Source: Gemmatimonadaceae bacterium (GTDB lineage Bacteria > Gemmatimonadota > Gemmatimonadetes > Gemmatimonadales > Gemmatimonadaceae). Taken from it: 64,000 bases of DNA. Location: positions 124,001 through 188,000 of the forward strand of contig JADKJT010000003.1 in assembly GCA_016720905.1 (NCBI GenBank), in the 5' to 3' direction. Both the position numbers and the translations under genes were made by a program. Positions 18,932 to 28,790 of the stretch are shown here, piece by piece (the stretch's first letter is position 1; every line of letters starts with the position of its first letter). The notes beneath the pieces are model-generated. The model was not told where the DNA came from, ran no database searches, and saw nothing but the letters and a program-made list of their open reading frames with translations.

Positions 18932-20992
18932 TCACTGCTTGTCCTGCGTGACGCGCGCGCCCGTGGGCGGTTGCTGGTATTTGTCAAACCAGCTGCGCAG
19001 GTACAGTTGCGTGCGCAGGAAATTGGACGGTGTGGAACTGGTGCCGTGCCACTCGTTGTTGAAGCGCACCATGGCGGTGGGCACCTTGCGAATCTTGAGC
19101 GCTTCGTAGAACTCCTCGGTCTGGCCGATGGGCGTGCGCAAATCGTTCACGCCGGTCATCAGCATGGTGGGCGTCTTCACGTTGCCCACGTACATCAGCG
19201 GCGACCGCTTGAGATGTTCGCTGGGATCTTCCCAGGGGAACTTGGCGAAGTTGTAGTACCAGCCGGCCCCATCGGTGTTGCCCACGAAACTGATCCAGTC
19301 AATCACCGGGCACAGCGATGCCGCCGCGGCAAATCGATCGGTGTGACCGACGGTCCATGCGGTGAGCACGCCGCCGCCCGAGCAGCCGTAGACGTACAGC
19401 CGGTTCGTGTCCACGTACCCGCGATTCACCACTGAATCGACCCCGGCCATGAGATCGTTGAAATCCTTGCCGGGATAGGCATTCTTGATGGCGTTGCCGA
19501 ACGCCGAGCCGTAGCCAGTCGATCCGCGCGGATTCGTGTACAGCATCACGTAGCCATTCGACACGTGATCCTGCCGCGAGAAGTTGAATCCGACATTGTA
19601 CATCGAGTGCGGACCACCGTGAATCTCGAGCATCAGTGGATACTTCTTCTTCGGATCGAAATCGGCCGGTTTCACAATCCATCCCTGCACCTTGTATCCA
19701 TCCACCGAGGTGTACCAGATCTCCTCGGTGGTGGCCAACTGCTTGCCGGTCAGCACATCACCATTCACGTCCGTCAGTTGCTTGATGGCCGGCGTGCGCA
19801 CGTCGAACGTCACGATGTCGTTGGGCTTCTGCGGACTCGTGGCCACCCCAACCGCCATGAAGTTGCGGTTGATGTCGCTGGTGCTGAGCACATGCGCCCC
19901 TTTGGTCACGGCGCGCACGTCACCCTTCACCGACGTGAAGTACAAGTTGCGTGACCCTTCATTCTCGGCGGTGAAGTAGATGCCGCTGCCATCGGGTGCC
20001 CAGATCATGCCGCTGGGCGAACGATCGAGCTTCTCGGTGAGGGCGTGCGAATTGCTCCCGTCGGCGTCCATCACATAGAGAATGGCATCCTTCCAGGTGG
20101 CGTCGGTGCTGTCGTACCCCGTGTAGGCAATCAACTTGCCATCGGGTGACGGCACCGGGTTATTGTCGGGCCCTTTGCGCCGCGTGAGCTGCGCAATCGT
20201 GCCGGTGTTCACGTCAACCTTGTAGATCTCCGATTCGCGCCACGCGTACTCCGAGTCCTTCGTGCGCAACGACGTGAATACGAAGCTCTTGCCATCCGGC
20301 ATCCACGTCGTGCCGTTTGCCGCCCAATCACCCGACGTGACCTGGCGCGGCGTCCCACCGTCAGCCGCGACGGTGAACAGTTGACGCAGACCGTCTTCGA
20401 GGAATCCCTGGCGGTCGGCGCGGTATTTCACCTTGGTGACGACGCGCGGCGGCTCGGTCCATTTGGCGCCACGTGGTGCCGCCGGCATGGCGATGCGCCA
20501 GCTGTCCGTGCCGCGCACCAGCATGCCAAACGCAATCGTCTTGCCGTCGGGCGCCCACTCGATATCGGCGGGCGACTCGGTGAGACGCGTGATTTGGGTG
20601 GTGGCCCCTTCGGCATCCATGTACCGCACCCACAGCTGCGGGCCCCCCGGCTCACCCGGTGCGACGAAGGCGATGCGCGATCCGTCGGGTGCCCATTTGG
20701 CGTCGGCCCCCTTCACCAGAAACCGATTCTTCGTGCCGTCAGCGTTCATCAACCACACCGACGACTCGCGCTTGTCGTTCAGCTTGTCGATCCAGGTACG
20801 GGTGTACAGGATCTGCTTGCCATCGGGCGACAGGGCGGGATTGGCCACGTCCTCCCAGTCGAAATAGTCGGCGATGGTGAGTCGATTCGCCGCCGGCTGC
20901 GCGGGAACCTGCGCGAACGCCTGAGTCGACGCGAGTGACAGCGGTACGCCAATGAGTGCCGCGAACGCGCGGCGAAGGGCAGGGTGGTGCAT
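18932..20992 (-). CDS. Exported S9-family prolyl oligopeptidase-like peptidase
   Basis: A 686-residue exported serine peptidase. A signal peptide ends near AFAQ (residue 27). A WD40-like/PD40 beta-propeller (about 35-410) shows repeated PDGK/PDGS motifs. The catalytic alpha/beta-hydrolase domain follows with Ser538 in GCSGGG, the acid in TGVNDLRTP and the His in NNEWHGTSS. This is the layout of acylaminoacyl-peptidase/DPP-like S9 enzymes that degrade peptides in the periplasm. The ATG at 20992 has an AGGTCCTCC/GGAGG ribosome site immediately upstream; the 44-residue extension to 21124 lacks any export signal and is rejected. Confidence 0.92.
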   Translation of the reverse strand: MHHPALRRAFAALIGVPLSLASTQAFAQVPAQPAANRLTIADYFDWEDVANPALSPDGKQILYTRTWIDKLNDKRESSVWLMNADGTKNRFLVKGADAKWAPDGSRIAFVAPGEPGGPQLWVRYMDAEGATTQITRLTESPADIEWAPDGKTIAFGMLVRGTDSWRIAMPAAPRGAKWTEPPRVVTKVKYRADRQGFLEDGLRQLFTVAADGGTPRQVTSGDWAANGTTWMPDGKSFVFTSLRTKDSEYAWRESEIYKVDVNTGTIAQLTRRKGPDNNPVPSPDGKLIAYTGYDSTDATWKDAILYVMDADGSNSHALTEKLDRSPSGMIWAPDGSGIYFTAENEGSRNLYFTSVKGDVRAVTKGAHVLSTSDINRNFMAVGVATSPQKPNDIVTFDVRTPAIKQLTDVNGDVLTGKQLATTEEIWYTSVDGYKVQGWIVKPADFDPKKKYPLMLEIHGGPHSMYNVGFNFSRQDHVSNGYVMLYTNPRGSTGYGSAFGNAIKNAYPGKDFNDLMAGVDSVVNRGYVDTNRLYVYGCSGGGVLTAWTVGHTDRFAAAASLCPVIDWISFVGNTDGAGWYYNFAKFPWEDPSEHLKRSPLMYVGNVKTPTMLMTGVNDLRTPIGQTEEFYEALKIRKVPTAMVRFNNEWHGTSSTPSNFLRTQLYLRSWFDKYQQPPTGARVTQDKQ

Positions 20993-21065
20993 GGAGGACC
21001 TCCGATGGGCGAGGGAGTTGCGGCCAGGCGAAGCTGGCGAAACCCGTGGTCCTCTATGCTGCGCC

Positions 21066-21628
21066 TTAGCGCAGCGTATCCGCAATAGCGAGCAGACTGT
21101 CGCGAAGCGTGAAACGGGATCCATCCACCAGCCGGCGGACGCCCTTCCACTGCTTGATGAGCGGGGACCGACCGGTCAGCGTGGTCTCGATCACCTGATG
21201 CTTGGAGGTGCTGGCATGCACCATCCGTCCATCGCCCACGTAAATGCCGATGTGCGAAATGGTCTTGCCCCGGCCAAACGTGAGCAGGTCACCCGGCTTG
21301 AGTGCCGCGAGATCACGGGGGATTTCCTGCCCCATTCTGGCCTGTTGACGCGCGGTGCGCGGCAGGATCACGTCGAGCGCGCTCATCACGTACTTCACCA
21401 GCCCGCTGCAATCGAGCGCACGATTGGGGTGGTGCCCCCAAGCTTGTAGCGCGTGCCGATTTGCCCGCGAGCCATGGCCACCACGCTGTCGCGCAATGCC
21501 GAGGCCGAGGCGCTGAAGGCGGCGAATGGCTTTTTCGAGTCAACCGTCTGTGCTTCGGCGCGCGACACCCCCGCGACAAGCGCGGCGGCGAGGCAGAGCG
21601 GCACGAAGTGACGGCGAGAAAGGGCCAC
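21066..21628 (-). pseudogene. NlpC/P60 peptidoglycan endopeptidase, frameshifted
   Basis: Two adjacent frames together encode one exported NlpC/P60 cysteine peptidase. The upstream part (GTG at 21628) carries a signal peptide and runs to GQIGTRYKLGGTTP. In the other frame the protein continues NRALDCSGLVKYV with the catalytic Cys, then LPRTARQQ, GDLLTFGRG, the catalytic His in SHIGIYVGDG and the family end. One base is missing within 21426-21439, beside runs of four G and five C. As read, translation stops just past the junction, before the catalytic Cys. Either a sequencing slip in a homopolymer or a true inactivation. Such enzymes cut peptide cross-links in the cell wall. Confidence 0.82.
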
Positions 21629-21752
21629 GCGACAGGTCGGGTGCGGGTGGGCTGAACGTTGGGACCTCGAAACTACCTGCTTGACGATCGGACCGCCAGC
21701 GCGAGCGTCACGTGGGGGGCAAAGGGCGTACTGGAGAGCAGGAATGTGATGA

Positions 21753-21840
21753 TAAGACGGGAGAATGGAGACGGGAGACGGGAGACGTCCGGGCTGCCGG
21801 GTCAGTGTCTCCCGTCTCCCGTCCACCGTCTCCCGTCTTA
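21753..21840. repeat. GACGGGA heptamer hairpin (copy B)
   Basis: Two arms of 34 bases (21753-21786 and 21807-21840) made of GACGGGA/TCCCGTC heptamers pair with four mismatches around a 20-base loop. The element begins and ends with TAAGACGGGAG and its complement. It starts about 20 bases downstream of the queE stop, so it could work as a terminator for that operon. Confidence 0.78.
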
Positions 21841-21861
21841 GATCACCTGATCCCGACCAGA

Positions 21862-22500
21862 TCACCTGATCCCCAGCTGCTTATGCACCTGCACCGACAG
21901 CCGCCACCTCGGATGCGCCAGGCAATACGCCAGCGCTGCCTGCGTGTTCACGGCCAACTCCGGCCCGTCCATTGGCTGTAGCAGGAAATGGGTGAAGGCC
22001 AATCCCTCGAATCGCTCGGGTTGAGCGGCCTCCTGGGGGAACACCAGCTTGAGTTCGTCGCCCGCGGTGAGCATCATCGGCGCGTTCGCCTTGGGGCTCA
22101 CGCAAATCCAGTCCAGTCCCGCCGGTGCCGGCTGCGTGCCGTTGGTCTCGACGGCAATCTCGAATCCCTGAGCGTGCAGCGCGTCGATGGCCGCCGCGTC
22201 CAATTGCAGGAGCGGTTCGCCGCCGGTGCACACCACGAAGGGGCGCACGTCGGCCGGCGCATCGGCTGGCCAGCGAGTCTTTACGAAGGCGGCGAGTGCT
22301 GCGGCCGTACCGAACTTGCCCCCATCCGGACCTACGCCAACAAAGTCCGTATCGCAAAACGTACACACGGCGGTCGCCCGATCGGCTTCGCGACCCGTCC
22401 ACAGATTGCAGCCGGCGAATCGACAGAACACGGCGGGCCGTCCCGCGTGCATGCCTTCACCCTGCAGCGTGTAGAAGCACTCCTTCACCGTGTAGGTCAC
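21862..22500 (-). CDS. queE: 7-carboxy-7-deazaguanine synthase
   Basis: Radical-SAM enzyme that contracts 6-carboxy-tetrahydropterin to 7-carboxy-7-deazaguanine in queuosine precursor synthesis. The 212-residue protein opens with YTVKECFYTLQGEG and uses the variant cluster motif C31-x14-C46-x2-C49 instead of the standard Cx3Cx2C; the same variant is known in the Burkholderia enzyme. GGEPLLQLD, ETNGTQ and the C-terminal LQPMDGPE motif are present. I chose the GTG at 22500; extensions upstream fall inside queC. The gene follows queC by 7 bp. Confidence 0.93.
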   Translation of the reverse strand: MTYTVKECFYTLQGEGMHAGRPAVFCRFAGCNLWTGREADRATAVCTFCDTDFVGVGPDGGKFGTAAALAAFVKTRWPADAPADVRPFVVCTGGEPLLQLDAAAIDALHAQGFEIAVETNGTQPAPAGLDWICVSPKANAPMMLTAGDELKLVFPQEAAQPERFEGLAFTHFLLQPMDGPELAVNTQAALAYCLAHPRWRLSVQVHKQLGIR

Positions 22501-22507
22501 ACGTCGC

Positions 22508-23254
22508 TCACCGACTCGCGTACGCGATAGGATCGCTGATGCCGTTGGCGGCGAATCCGCGCAGTCGCAACTGACACGCGTCGCAATGACCGCAGGCGGT
22601 GCCATCGGCGGCGGGATCGTAGCAACTGGTGGTGATTGCGTAATCCACTCCCAGCGACTGGCCAAGCGCGACGATATCGGCTTTGGTCAGATGCTGCAGC
22701 GGCGCGTGAATTTCCAGTCGTTGCGTGCCTTCCACCCCGGCACGTGTGGCGAGATTGGCCATGCGCGCGAAGGCCTCGATGTACTCGGGCCGGCAGTCGG
22801 GATAGCCCGAATAGTCAAGCGCATTCACCCCGATGAAGATGGCCGTCGCGCCCAACACTTCGGCCCACGCCAACGCGAATGAGAGGAAAATCGTGTTGCG
22901 CGCCGGCACATACGTCACCGGAATTTCGTGCGGCGTCAACGCACTGTCACGATCCTTGGGCACGTCCACATCACTGGTCAGCGCCGAGCCGCCCCACAGT
23001 CGCAGGTCGATATCCACCACCACATGCTGTGCCACGCCCTGCGCGGCCGCGACTCGGCGCGCCGCGTCAATTTCCCCGGCGTGGCGCTGACCATACCGAA
23101 AGGTCATCGCGTACGGGGTGTACCCGTCGCGCTTGGCGACGGCCAGGACCGTCGTCGAATCGAGACCGCCCGAGAGCAGCACCACCGCGGGCCGCGTGGC
23201 GGCAGTGGGCGGGTGATCGGATACAGGTCGGAAGGGTGCGGCAGGCGCAGGCAT
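22508..23254 (-). CDS. queC: 7-cyano-7-deazaguanine synthase
   Basis: ATP-dependent enzyme converting 7-carboxy-7-deazaguanine to the nitrile preQ0, the step after QueE. The 248-residue protein has the P-loop SGGLDSTT (28-35), the segment FRYGQRHAGEI, and the C-terminal zinc site with four Cys (TSCYDPAADGTACGHCDAC). The ATG at 23254 is preceded by the in-frame residues of a longer frame up to 23314 that does not match the family. queD and queF are not in the window. Confidence 0.95.
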   Translation of the reverse strand: MPAPAAPFRPVSDHPPTAATRPAVVLLSGGLDSTTVLAVAKRDGYTPYAMTFRYGQRHAGEIDAARRVAAAQGVAQHVVVDIDLRLWGGSALTSDVDVPKDRDSALTPHEIPVTYVPARNTIFLSFALAWAEVLGATAIFIGVNALDYSGYPDCRPEYIEAFARMANLATRAGVEGTQRLEIHAPLQHLTKADIVALGQSLGVDYAITTSCYDPAADGTACGHCDACQLRLRGFAANGISDPIAYASR

Positions 23255-23351
23255 GGGCGAAAAGTAGCAACCCGATCCCCGTTGATGGGGCCTGACCGGT
23301 GTGCGACCTTCCACGGGTCGTCACCCGATTCCCTTATCTGTCCCGCATCGT

Positions 23352-24107
<756 letters not shown>

Positions 24108-24141
24108 ACTCGCATCGCCCCTTTCACCAATTGAGGTAACA

Positions 24142-24645
24142 ATGGACGGACATTCGTTGCACCTGATGATCAATCACTTCCCGGTGATCCTGTCGCTGCT
24201 GGGGCTTGCTGCGGCGTTTGTTGCCCTGGTCACGCGTCGTCGCGCGGTGCTGCTGTTCACACTCGCTACCCTCACCTTGTCTGGCGCGTCGGTCTACCCC
24301 GCATTCTGGACCGGTGGTGAAGCCGAGGAGCAACTCGAGGAGCGGTGGTATGTTGACCGGGCTCAGATTCACGAGCACGAGGAAGCGGCTGAAGCGGCCA
24401 TGTGGATGGTGCTTGTCACCGGCGTTGTCGCGGCAGCCGCGTGGTGGTTGACGCTACGGACCATCCGCGAAGTGAAGCCGGGGCTGGGGATGTTGTCCGC
24501 TGTGCTGGTGCTCAGCCTGCTCAGCGCGACGGCCATGGCCAAGACCAGTTGGGAGGGCGGGTTCATTGCCATCAAGAACCCTGTCCTCACGAAAAGCGCA
24601 CCACCGCCGGGCTACGTGGCACCGCCTGCGCCGACCCCTCGCTGA
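24142..24645 (+). CDS. DUF2231-like four-helix membrane protein
   Basis: A 167-residue protein beginning HSLHLMINHFPVILSLLGL, the His-rich first helix typical of DUF2231-like membrane proteins, with three further helices (about 33-55, 85-105, 112-132) and a proline-rich tail. The acidic loop between helices 2 and 3 (GGEAEEQLEE) could bind metal or haem ligands. The ATG at 24142 is preceded by GAGG. It follows the terC gene by 34 bp and is probably co-transcribed. Confidence 0.6.
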   Translation: MDGHSLHLMINHFPVILSLLGLAAAFVALVTRRRAVLLFTLATLTLSGASVYPAFWTGGEAEEQLEERWYVDRAQIHEHEEAAEAAMWMVLVTGVVAAAAWWLTLRTIREVKPGLGMLSAVLVLSLLSATAMAKTSWEGGFIAIKNPVLTKSAPPPGYVAPPAPTPR

Positions 24646-24680
24646 CCGTCTGGGCGATCGTCCAATTCGATGCTGTGAAC

Positions 24681-24702
24681 AGTGTCCTGAAATTGGGACA
24701 CT
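24681..24702. promoter_or_regulatory. Inverted repeat, possible activator site
   Basis: AGTGTCC (24681-24687) and GGACACT (24696-24702) form a perfect 7-bp inverted repeat around eight bases. It lies about 105 bp upstream of the expected start site of the adjacent sigma-54-like promoter, a normal distance for an enhancer-binding protein. A weak terminator of the preceding gene is the alternative. Confidence 0.4.
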
Positions 24703-24772
24703 CTTTCGGGTTGGACAATCTCCAGAGTGTGCAAAGCGTTGACTGACAAGTGGTTGCACAAGAACTGACATT

Positions 24773-24788
24773 CGGCGCATGATATGCA
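24773..24788 (+). promoter_or_regulatory. Sigma-54-like -24/-12 element
   Basis: CGGCGC-ATGAT-ATGCA keeps the invariant GG (24774-24775) and GC (24786-24787) separated by exactly 10 bases, as sigma-54 promoters require, though it departs from consensus at three other positions. The expected start lies near 24799, 22 bases before the barrel gene start. Confidence 0.42.
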
Positions 24789-24820
24789 ATTGATGGGGGC
24801 GTCCACCTACTGGAGGCTCC

Positions 24821-25438
24821 ATGCGTTCGTTTGTCCGTCCTGTCGCTGTTGCTGCGACCTCGCTCATCCTCGCGTCAATCGCCAACGCGCAACCCGGCGT
24901 TGGTGCGTCGCTCACGCCCTATGCGGGCTACCTGATCACTGGCAACTGGTATGACGGTCCGATCGGGACCAACTTGTCTACCAGCAATTCGCCGATGCTG
25001 GGTGTGCAGGGATCCGTACCGCTGACGCGCGGCGTAGCCCTCGTTGGAAACCTGGCGTACGCCAGCGGTGATCTCCGGGTAGGGTTGCCGGTGCTTGGTG
25101 GTGTCAACATCGGGACGGCCAAGACCTGGTTGTACGACGCCGGACTCGAAGTGGGTGGCCTGGCCGGGAAGGGCACGGGGGTCGCGCCGTTCGTGCAGGG
25201 CGGCGTTGGTGGCATGACCAGCGATATCAAGAACACCCTGTTCAACGTACGTGCGTCCAACTTCGCGTACACGGCTGGCGTTGGCGTGGACGTGGGGCTG
25301 GCGAAGGGCTTCGCCGTGCGCGTTCAGGCCAAGGACTGGATTGGCAAGTTCAACTCCGAGGACGCTATCGGCTTCCGCGTGAACGGCAACCTGACACACA
25401 ACTGGGCGCTGTCAGGCGGTGTCCGATTGGGCTTCTGA
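24821..25438 (+). CDS. Small outer-membrane beta-barrel protein
   Basis: A 205-residue exported protein: signal peptide to about residue 24 (SIANAQPG), then eight or so amphipathic strands with Gly/aromatic alternation, ending in the strand LSGGVRLGF with a terminal Phe. This matches OmpA-like/OmpW-like eight-strand barrels in size, but no family signature is evident. TGGAGG precedes the ATG. Upstream lie a sigma-54-like element and an inverted repeat, so expression may depend on an activator. Confidence 0.72.
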   Translation: MRSFVRPVAVAATSLILASIANAQPGVGASLTPYAGYLITGNWYDGPIGTNLSTSNSPMLGVQGSVPLTRGVALVGNLAYASGDLRVGLPVLGGVNIGTAKTWLYDAGLEVGGLAGKGTGVAPFVQGGVGGMTSDIKNTLFNVRASNFAYTAGVGVDVGLAKGFAVRVQAKDWIGKFNSEDAIGFRVNGNLTHNWALSGGVRLGF

Positions 25439-25500
25439 GCCCGCGGCCAGCGGTTAACTTCGAGTTCGGACGATGGTGACGTTTTCTCCGGAGATTGTCG

Positions 25501-27306
25501 GTGCCGAACTTTCAGTGGGATCGCTTGACGGGCAGCCGAACGCGGCTGTTGGCAGCACTCGTGACGGTACTGATTGCGTCGCCGCTGGCATCGCCGGCGG
25601 CGGCGCAGCAGAGCGTCCCTCCCAAGGACACGGCGGCGCCCCCCGCGCCTCGCACCGATCCACTGGCCGGTGATCGCGACAAACTGAACGCGACCTCGGC
25701 CAAGGCGCGCGCGCAACAGGATCAGTTCGAGCGGAATCATCGGTCGGGATTGCGCTTTTACAATGGCGGGGCCGACGCCAAGTGCGACGTCGACTTCGGC
25801 GGCAACCTGTGTTACTGGAACAACAACGGTGACGTGCCACCGCCCGAAGAACGCAACGATGCCAAGATCGAGCGCCTCGAATTATTGGTGGTGTTGAAGC
25901 AGGCGCAGCAGGCCGACCCCGCCGACGACTGGGTGAGTGGCATGCGCGTGCGCTACGCGCTGGAAGCAGGGCAGTTGGACACGGCGGCCATGGCCGCGAC
26001 TGCGTGTGCCGGCACGGCCTGGTGGTGTGCCGCGCTGGAAGGGCTTGCCGCTCACAGCGACAATCGACATGAAGCGGCCGCCCGCGCATTTACGCGCGCA
26101 CTGGATGCCATGCCGGCGGCACAGCGCTGCGAATGGACGGATCTCACCTGGTGGCTTGAGCCGTCTGAGCAAACGGTGTACAAGGCCATTCCCTGCGCCG
26201 ATCGCGCGGCGGAAAACACCCGTATCTTTCGGTTGGCACAACCACTGTGGCTGCTGCCAGCCAACGACGTAGCCAACGAACTGTATTCGCGCTGGACCAT
26301 CTCGCGTGTGCATTCGTTGGGGCGCATTCCCTACGAACTCACTTTTGGCCGCAATGTGCTGGAGTCGCAGGTGCGGTACGGTTGGCCCACGGCCTGGTCC
26401 ATTCAGAACGGCGGCGTGGCCGATCCGCGCCCGCCAAGTGTGATTGGGCATGAACCCACGCCCAGTTACGATTTCATGCCGACGCCGGCCGCGCTGGCGA
26501 AGCCCGTGGGTGCGACCAACGCCGACTGGAATTTCAAGCGGTCCAAGGCGCGCATGCGCTACAGCCCGCGATTCGGCACGGGATATGGCGCCTTGCCGCA
26601 TCAGTTCGCGCGCTTCCGTCGCGGTGATTCGACGCTGGTGGCCGGTGGCTACCGCATGGTGCGCGAACTGGAAATGGGGCGCGCGCCGTATACGGCCGCC
26701 CTGACGTTTGACGGCTTCAACGGCCGCGCGCCGCGTCAGGTGCGCAAGGACAGCGCTACCGCGGCTGGCGCCTTGTTGTTGAGCATGGGCACCACGCCCA
26801 TGCTGGCCAGCCTTGAAGTGCTGGCCCCGGTAGGTCGCAAAGCGGCTCGTGCGCGCGAAACGGTGCAACCGCTGCCGGCCGGCGCGCGCCTGTCGGACTA
26901 TCTGGTGCTGGTGCGCGGCGATCCATCGGCCGCGCCGTCGCTTGAACGCAGTGCCACCACCGCCTACGGCTCGTTGGAAATCGAGGGCGGCACGACCATC
27001 GGGTTGTACTGGGAGATCTATCGACAGGCCACCGTGTCGGCGCCTCTGTCCATCTCACTCAAGGCCACGCGCATCGGGGCGAGCTTCATGCAGAAGCTGG
27101 GCTCGTCCATTGGACTTTCAAAAGCGGTGACGCCGGTGTCGATTCGCTTCGCCGATAATGGTCGGGCTGACGGCGCGTTTGGCCGGAGTCTGACGCTGAA
27201 TTTCCCGCAGGTACCCAACGGGGAATATCAGCTAACGCTGGTGGTGGCTGGGGGAGGGATGACGGACAGTACGACGCAGCGGATACGGGTGAAGAACGGG
27301 AAGTAG
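25501..27306 (+). CDS. Large secreted protein of unknown function
   Basis: A 601-residue protein with a signal peptide (ending SPAAAQQS, about residue 36). The mature part has a helical stretch with repeat-like segments (about 110-240), Cys pairs near residues 90-160, the motif RYGWPTAWS, and a C-terminal beta domain (about 450-600) ending VRVKNGK-like. The motif recalls GWxTD-domain proteins only weakly. I prefer the GTG at 25501, eight bases after GGAG, over the TTG at 25495. No enzymatic motif is visible. Confidence 0.6.
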   Translation: MPNFQWDRLTGSRTRLLAALVTVLIASPLASPAAAQQSVPPKDTAAPPAPRTDPLAGDRDKLNATSAKARAQQDQFERNHRSGLRFYNGGADAKCDVDFGGNLCYWNNNGDVPPPEERNDAKIERLELLVVLKQAQQADPADDWVSGMRVRYALEAGQLDTAAMAATACAGTAWWCAALEGLAAHSDNRHEAAARAFTRALDAMPAAQRCEWTDLTWWLEPSEQTVYKAIPCADRAAENTRIFRLAQPLWLLPANDVANELYSRWTISRVHSLGRIPYELTFGRNVLESQVRYGWPTAWSIQNGGVADPRPPSVIGHEPTPSYDFMPTPAALAKPVGATNADWNFKRSKARMRYSPRFGTGYGALPHQFARFRRGDSTLVAGGYRMVRELEMGRAPYTAALTFDGFNGRAPRQVRKDSATAAGALLLSMGTTPMLASLEVLAPVGRKAARARETVQPLPAGARLSDYLVLVRGDPSAAPSLERSATTAYGSLEIEGGTTIGLYWEIYRQATVSAPLSISLKATRIGASFMQKLGSSIGLSKAVTPVSIRFADNGRADGAFGRSLTLNFPQVPNGEYQLTLVVAGGGMTDSTTQRIRVKNGK

Positions 27307-27308
27307 GC

Positions 27309-28790
27309 CTAGCGTCCGCCCTTCACAACGATCATCCCCACCGGGCTGCCGTAGTCATCATTGCCGATGGGCAGGTTGGGCGGCGCAATCCACTTGCCGC
27401 CATCGGCGCGCACGGTGATGCGATGGACGCCGGGTGCGAGCTTGAGCGCCGCGCGCCACTTGCCGTCACGACCGCGCGTCATCTGCGTCACCATCCACTG
27501 GGTCGCGTCACCCATCAGCTCCACCGATTCGGCCTTGGGTGCGTCGATCAACAGCACGATACGTAGCGTGTCTCGATCGGTCGCGTTCGACGCATCGTCG
27601 GCCTTCGCCATGCTGATGGTCGCCGAATCGACGGAACCGATGGTGTGCGTCTCAAACGAGAGAATGCCACCGGGCGTGTCATCAGCCCGGCCAAACCACG
27701 GCAGGCCGGCCAGTCGCACACCAAGCGCCACGACTGGCGCAAATTTGCGATTGCGACCAGACCCCAGGTCGTCGCGCAACGCGGTCGATCCCACCGACGC
27801 GGAATTCGTTGCCGCCGCACCCACCACGGACAACCAGGCCGTCACAGGTTGCACAATGGCAATGGACGCGATGGTCGGTGCCACCCGTGGCTTGGGGGCG
27901 AGTGCGTCACTGGAGATGGTCGTCGCCACCGGTGACGTCATCGACACCAACCACGTGGTGGGTCCCGTGTTGAATCCCAATGACGCAATGCCGGTGGCGA
28001 TATCGCGTCGCTGCAGTGACCGCGTCGAGCGTGTCGAAACCAGACGTCCCGACAACGGCATCTGCATGGGCAGCGACGTGTTGGTCTCGTCGATGGTGAG
28101 TGTTTGCGTGGTGACGCGTGACGCGCGCTCCACCGAGAAACCCACGGAGAATTCCACGCCGGACAGTCGTGACATCACGCCGGCTTCGGCGCGCTGGATG
28201 GCGCCGATGTCCACGCGACGCGAAACAGTGGTATCCACCCGCGCGGCGGCGTCGAGGCCGGTGCCGAACGCCGGGGTGAGGCCCAACGTCTGACCGGGAA
28301 GGCCGCCGTTGACATTCACGTACCCGTAGCTGACGGCACTCCACACCTGCGCACCAGTGAATCGCGCGCGCGCGCGCAGCGCAATCATCCCTTCCGCCGC
28401 GCCACTGGCTCCCACCGCGTCTCGCGCCCGCACGTCACCGTTGGCGATGGCACTGAAGCGGACGTTGCCAAGTCGACCCAACGGTTGCGTGGCACCCATC
28501 CACACTTCGCTGCGCTGCGTGATGCCGGAGCCGCCTTCGACTGATGAGGCAAGCCCGAGCACCGAAAACGTGGGCGCCGATGTGGCGGGACCAATTGCCG
28601 ATGCCGGTGCCACCGGTGCCTCACCACCGCGCTGCGCCAGGAGTGCCGAGGGCATGACGGTCAACAGCGAGATCAGGCTGACCGCGTTCGGCACCAATAT
28701 GCGCGGCACTACGCGTCCAAAACTCACTGGAGAGCGTTTCGCCAAAGAGCGGCGGTACGACGCGCGAACAACACGGCGAGCGATCGTCAC
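27309..28790 (-). CDS. Exported beta-rich protein with C-terminal CBM48-like domain
   Basis: A 493-residue protein, last gene of a four-gene ECF-sigma operon. After a signal sequence (about residues 28-52, ending ALLAQRGG) comes a long region of alternating amphipathic strands consistent with an outer-membrane barrel (about 70-400). The last 85 residues resemble an AMPK/isoamylase glycogen-binding (CBM48) fold: ESVELMGDATQW, DGKWRAALKLAPGVHR, and a closing NDDYGSPVGMIVVKGG. The canonical GDFNGW is degenerate here (GDATQW). The GTG start overlaps the preceding stop by 4 bp. Glycan binding at the surface is inference. Confidence 0.65.
   Translation of the reverse strand: MTIARRVVRASYRRSLAKRSPVSFGRVVPRILVPNAVSLISLLTVMPSALLAQRGGEAPVAPASAIGPATSAPTFSVLGLASSVEGGSGITQRSEVWMGATQPLGRLGNVRFSAIANGDVRARDAVGASGAAEGMIALRARARFTGAQVWSAVSYGYVNVNGGLPGQTLGLTPAFGTGLDAAARVDTTVSRRVDIGAIQRAEAGVMSRLSGVEFSVGFSVERASRVTTQTLTIDETNTSLPMQMPLSGRLVSTRSTRSLQRRDIATGIASLGFNTGPTTWLVSMTSPVATTISSDALAPKPRVAPTIASIAIVQPVTAWLSVVGAAATNSASVGSTALRDDLGSGRNRKFAPVVALGVRLAGLPWFGRADDTPGGILSFETHTIGSVDSATISMAKADDASNATDRDTLRIVLLIDAPKAESVELMGDATQWMVTQMTRGRDGKWRAALKLAPGVHRITVRADGGKWIAPPNLPIGNDDYGSPVGMIVVKGGR

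Noticed and set aside
23255..23300. preQ1 riboswitch upstream of queC
   Set aside because: No preQ1-I-like hairpin with an A-rich tail in the short leader.
23255..23351. yybP-ykoY riboswitch upstream of the TerC gene
   Set aside because: I looked for the conserved paired core and did not find it in the 97-bp gap.
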